DNA from: DATBFX01 sp036558305
Lineage (GTDB): Bacteria; Chloroflexota; Chloroflexia; Thermomicrobiales; UBA6265
DNA: 16,977 nucleotides
Direction of reading: 5' to 3'
Assembly (NCBI GenBank): GCA_036558305.1
Contig: DATBFX010000071.1
Span: forward strand, 1-16,977
Positions 14,246 through 16,977 of this stretch are shown one piece after another. Under the pieces are notes generated by a model, which made no database searches, had not been told where the DNA came from, and saw only the letters and a list, made by a program, of their open reading frames with translations. How positions within the stretch are numbered: position 1 is the stretch's first letter; every line of letters starts with the position of its first letter. The position numbers and the translations under genes are program-made.

Positions 14246-15085
14246 ATGAGCGGCGAATCAGCCGAGGCGGACCGGCTCTTCGACGTGCGGGACAAGACGG
14301 TCGCGATCACCGGTGGCAGCGGCGTGCTGGGCTGCGCGATGGCGCAGAGGTTGGCGCGCGCCGGCATGCACGTCGCGGTGTTGGGGCGGCGCCCGACCGC
14401 CTGCGACACGGTCGTCGACGCCATCCGCGCGGACGGGGGCGAGGCGGTCGCGGTCGTCTGCGACGTGCTTGAGCGTGAATCCTTGCGGACCGCCGTCGAG
14501 CGCATAACCGCCTCGCTCGGACCGCCGGACGTGCTCGTGAACGCGGCGGGCGGGAACCGGCCGGAGGCGACGACGACGGCGGAGCGGTCGTTTTTCGATC
14601 TGGTCCCGGAGGACGTCGCGGGCGTCGTCGATCTCAACTTCCTGGGTACCTTCCTGAGTTGCCAGGCGTTCGGGCGCGGTATGGCCGAGCGAGGCGAGGG
14701 GTGCATCGTCAACATCGCCTCGATGGCGGCGGTGCGACCGTTGACGCGGGTGGCGGCCTACGGCGCGGCGAAAGCGGCGGTGGTCAACCTGACGCGGTGG
14801 CTCGCCGTGCACATGGCGACGGAGTACGATCCCCGGATTCGGGTGAACGCGATCGCGCCGGGGTTCTTCTTGACCGAGCAGAACCGGTACCTGCTGACGG
14901 ACGCGGCGACCGGCGAGATGACGCCGCGCGGGCGGGCGATCCTGGCGCACACGCCGGCCGGACGCCTGGGGGCGCCCGAGGACCTGGTCGGCACCCTGCG
15001 CTGGTTGATCGGGCCGGGTGCGGCGTTCGTGACCGGGGTGGTGGTGCCGGTGGACGGCGGGTTCTCGGCGTACGCCGGGCTGTAG
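14246..15085 (+). CDS. SDR oxidoreductase, D-mannonate oxidoreductase (UxuB/YjmF) type
   Basis: A 279-aa classical short-chain dehydrogenase. ATG 14246 has AAAAGGGG just upstream. The cofactor motif ITGGSGVLG occupies residues 21-29; NAAGGNRPEA follows later. The catalytic residues are Ser159 (NIASM), Tyr172 and Lys176 (YGAAK). The substrate-side block RVNAIAPGFFLTEQNRYLL and the C-terminal FVTGVVVPVDGGFSAY are distinctive of the SDR group annotated as D-mannonate/fructuronate oxidoreductase, which interconverts D-mannonate and D-fructuronate with NAD(P). It has no membrane or export signal. It lies next to the sugar locus but on its own promoter side, divergent from the PRC-barrel gene, so a role in the same carbohydrate pathway is possible but not shown. 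Other sugar-acid or sugar-alcohol substrates remain open. Confidence 0.85.
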   Translation: MSGESAEADRLFDVRDKTVAITGGSGVLGCAMAQRLARAGMHVAVLGRRPTACDTVVDAIRADGGEAVAVVCDVLERESLRTAVERITASLGPPDVLVNAAGGNRPEATTTAERSFFDLVPEDVAGVVDLNFLGTFLSCQAFGRGMAERGEGCIVNIASMAAVRPLTRVAAYGAAKAAVVNLTRWLAVHMATEYDPRIRVNAIAPGFFLTEQNRYLLTDAATGEMTPRGRAILAHTPAGRLGAPEDLVGTLRWLIGPGAAFVTGVVVPVDGGFSAYAGL

Positions 15086-15109
15086 GATTGCCGGTCGCGG
15101 TTGGGCACG

Positions 15110-15122
15110 GCATGGGCCATGC
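15110..15122. repeat. 13-bp palindrome in the SDR-Cache intergenic gap
   Basis: GCATGG-G-CCATGC has 6-bp perfect arms about one central base, in the 82-bp gap before the Cache-SnoaL gene. It could be an operator or a hairpin; no second copy was seen in the window. Confidence 0.3.
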
Positions 15123-15167
15123 ACACGAGGCATCGGCGCGCCTGCCCACCGCGAGGACGGTGCCGAG

Positions 15168-16514
15168 ATGCTCCATCCGTTCTCGAATCTCCGGGTGCGG
15201 TTCTTGCTCCTGGTCCTGGTCGCCGTCTTGCCGGCGCTGGGGCTGCTCTTCTTTACGGCCTCCGAGCAGCGGGACGCGGCGGTGAAGGACGCCAAAACCG
15301 CCGCCCAGGGGTACGCCAATCTCGCCGCCGCCGACCACGCGCGCCAGATCGAGGGGACGCGGCAACTCCTGATCGTGCTGGCGCGTCTGCCCGAGGTGCG
15401 CGGTGACGCGGCGACCTGCGGGACGTTCCTCGCGGGTCTGCTCCCACAGTTCCCGCTCTACGCGAATCTCGGCGTGATCGCGCCGGATGGCCAACTGGTC
15501 TGCAGCGGGGTGCCGACGGCGGGGCCGGTCGACCTCTCGGACCGGCAGTACTTTCAAAAGGCCGTCCAGACCAGGCAGTTCGCGGTCGGCCAGTACCAGA
15601 TTGGCCGGATCACGAATACCGCGACGCTCAACTGTGGCTTCCCGATCCTCGACGACCAGAACCAACTGATCGGGGTCGTCTATGCGGCGCTCGACCTGAC
15701 CTGGTTGAGTCAACTGGCGTCGCAGGCGAAGTTGCCACCGGGGTCCGTCTTGACGGTGATCGATCCGCAAGGCCGGGTGCTCGTGCGTTCCGCCGATTCG
15801 GGCAATTGGATCGGGCGCCAACTCGTAGGGACACCGGTCGTCGACACGATCCTGGCGCGGGGGAGTGGGGTGACCGAGGGTGCGGACGAGAACGGTCAGG
15901 CGTTCCTCTACGCTTTCGCCCCGCTGGGGGGAGCGGCGACCAGCGACGCCTATCTGAGTGTCGCGATCCCGCGGGCGCAGGCAGAGGAGTCCGCCAACCG
16001 CACGTTCAACCGGAGTCTGACGCGGTTGGGATTCGTCCTCGCGGTGGTGCTGGTGGCGTCCTGGGTGGGCGGGGATCTGCTGGTGCGCCGGAGCGCGGAG
16101 GCGAACAAGGCGCTGGTGCGCCGCGTCTACGACGCCTTCGACACCGGCGGGGTCGATCTGCTGGACGAGATCGTCGCCCCGGACTTCGTCGACCACGACC
16201 CGACGCCCGGTCAGGTGGCCGGGCTGGCCGGACTGAAGCAGGCGGTCGGATTGTTCCGGTCGGCGTTTCCGGACGGGGAGATGACGGTGCACGAGTTGGT
16301 CGCCGAGCACGACCGGGTGTTCGCCCGGGTCACCCTCTGCGGAACCCACGCCGGGGCGTACGCCGGGGCGGCACCGACGGGGCGGTTCGTGACGGCCGAA
16401 GGGGTCGAGACGTTCCGGATCAAGCGCGGCAAGATCGTCGAGGGTTGGAGTTGGTTCGGCCCGCTGGCGGCCGAGGGCGAGACGGTGGTCGGTGAGCCGG
16501 AGGAAGGCGCCTGA
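15168..16514 (+). CDS. Membrane Cache sensor fused to SnoaL-like domain
   Basis: A 448-aa protein starting at ATG 15168; the ribosome binding site is weak (GAGG about 11 nt upstream). Residues 10-30 (VRFLLLVLVAVLPALGLLFF) are a membrane segment. Residues about 35-280 form an extracellular double-Cache domain: LAAADHARQIEGTRQLL, CGTFLAGLLPQFPLYANLGV, GPVDLSDRQYFQKAVQT, FAVGQYQIGRITN and GVVYAALDLTWL. A second membrane segment lies at about 285-303 (LGFVLAVVLVASWVGGDLL). Where relatives continue with HAMP plus histidine kinase or GGDEF, this one goes directly into a SnoaL-like domain (about 310-435: EANKALVRRVYDAF, VAPDFVDHDPTPGQ, GLKQAVGLFRSAFPDGEMTV, GVETFRIKRGKIVEGWSWF). So it has a sensor but no recognisable signalling output. 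The SnoaL part resembles free-standing ester-cyclase-like or steroid-isomerase-like proteins and may bind or convert a small ligand. The frame is uninterrupted. Confidence 0.8.
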   Translation: MLHPFSNLRVRFLLLVLVAVLPALGLLFFTASEQRDAAVKDAKTAAQGYANLAAADHARQIEGTRQLLIVLARLPEVRGDAATCGTFLAGLLPQFPLYANLGVIAPDGQLVCSGVPTAGPVDLSDRQYFQKAVQTRQFAVGQYQIGRITNTATLNCGFPILDDQNQLIGVVYAALDLTWLSQLASQAKLPPGSVLTVIDPQGRVLVRSADSGNWIGRQLVGTPVVDTILARGSGVTEGADENGQAFLYAFAPLGGAATSDAYLSVAIPRAQAEESANRTFNRSLTRLGFVLAVVLVASWVGGDLLVRRSAEANKALVRRVYDAFDTGGVDLLDEIVAPDFVDHDPTPGQVAGLAGLKQAVGLFRSAFPDGEMTVHELVAEHDRVFARVTLCGTHAGAYAGAAPTGRFVTAEGVETFRIKRGKIVEGWSWFGPLAAEGETVVGEPEEGA

Positions 16515-16563
16515 ACGGCGAATCGGCACGGACTCTGCGTCGTCGATCGGAGGAGGTGACGCG

Positions 16564-16977
16564 TTGGCGCTCTGCATCGGCAACGCGGACCGCGGGCGGG
16601 CCGGGATCGCGGTGGAGGTCTCGGTTCCGGCCGAGGCGGCGAAGACGCGGCCGGGGGTCCAACCGCACACCGCGGCCTACGAGCTCCTCATCTGGATGAT
16701 TCGCGGCTACCAGCACGCGAATGCGGGTGATCTGGCGGCGGCGGTGGCGTTCAACGCGCTGGCGGCGTTGATCCCGACGTTCCTGCTGAGCCTGGCGGTG
16801 GCCGGGTTGTTTTTGCACAGCGATCAGGTGCTGACGAGCACGACGTACGCGAGTATCTGGGGATTGCCGCCGGGGGCGGCGAGCGATGCGCTCAGCACGG
16901 CCTTGGCCGCCAGGCGGAGCAGCAGTTGGTTGGGCGCGTTGAGTCTGGCCCTGTTTGCCTGGATCGGGGCCGGGTTC
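16564..16977 (+). CDS. YihY/BrkB-family membrane protein, 5' part only
   Basis: The gene runs off the right edge; 138 codons are visible from TTG 16564, with AGGAGGTGA (16551-16559) placing the start well. A polar N-terminal region of about 45 residues precedes ELLIWMIRGYQHANAGDLAA, followed by the membrane segment AVAFNALAALIPTFLLSLAV, which is the first conserved block of the YihY/virulence factor BrkB family (formerly mis-called ribonuclease BN). A second hydrophobic run (WLGALSLALFAWIGAGF) starts at the edge. The family consists of about six-helix inner-membrane proteins with no firmly established function. It lies 49 bp after the Cache-SnoaL gene and may be cotranscribed with it. Confidence 0.75.
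   Translation, partial: MALCIGNADRGRAGIAVEVSVPAEAAKTRPGVQPHTAAYELLIWMIRGYQHANAGDLAAAVAFNALAALIPTFLLSLAVAGLFLHSDQVLTSTTYASIWGLPPGAASDALSTALAARRSSSWLGALSLALFAWIGAGF

Overview
The window is GC-rich throughout, uses many GTG and TTG starts behind strong AGGAGG-type ribosome binding sites, and carries families that are common in soil or thermophilic Chloroflexota (Thermomicrobia-like) and some Actinobacteria. I favour a Chloroflexota-type bacterium, but this is an inference from gene style and not from a marker gene. No rRNA, tRNA, CRISPR array, insertion sequence or integrase was seen.

Left part (1-3645). The 5' part of an AlkZ-related winged-helix gene runs off the left edge on the minus strand. 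A 511-bp non-coding, strongly self-complementary stretch follows. It leads into an FAD-linked oxidase of the berberine-bridge type, which is coupled to a small DUF6176-like protein. After these comes a decayed regulator: remnants of a zinc-ribbon / TPR / LuxR-HTH protein, broken by frame changes, an internal deletion and a CGA-to-TGA-type stop.

Middle part (3646-7197). A complete ABC exporter half-transporter (minus) is divergent from a cytoplasmic PhoD-like metallophosphoesterase (plus).

Sugar locus (7198-13823). A Tat-exported solute-binding protein and two permeases form a minus-strand operon with end-overlapping genes. Upstream lies a secreted DUF4185 protein (GH183-like, a family that includes endo-D-arabinanases). 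Divergent from that are a LacI regulator and a cytoplasmic DUF2961 protein (GH172, a family that includes exo-D-arabinofuranosidases and alpha-D-fructofuranosidases). A perfect 16-bp palindrome overlaps the -10 of a near-consensus promoter in front of the transporter operon. A 12/16 match to it lies just before lacI. Together these suggest one LacI regulon for secreted depolymerisation, import and intracellular trimming of a D-arabinan-like or fructofuranosyl glycan. This is the most interesting system in the window.

Right part (13801-16977). A PRC-barrel/DUF2171 protein converges on and overlaps the GH172 gene. An SDR resembling D-mannonate oxidoreductase (UxuB/YjmF type) follows. Next is an unusual membrane protein that joins an extracellular Cache sensor to a cytoplasmic SnoaL-like domain. 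The window ends in a truncated YihY/BrkB-family membrane protein gene.
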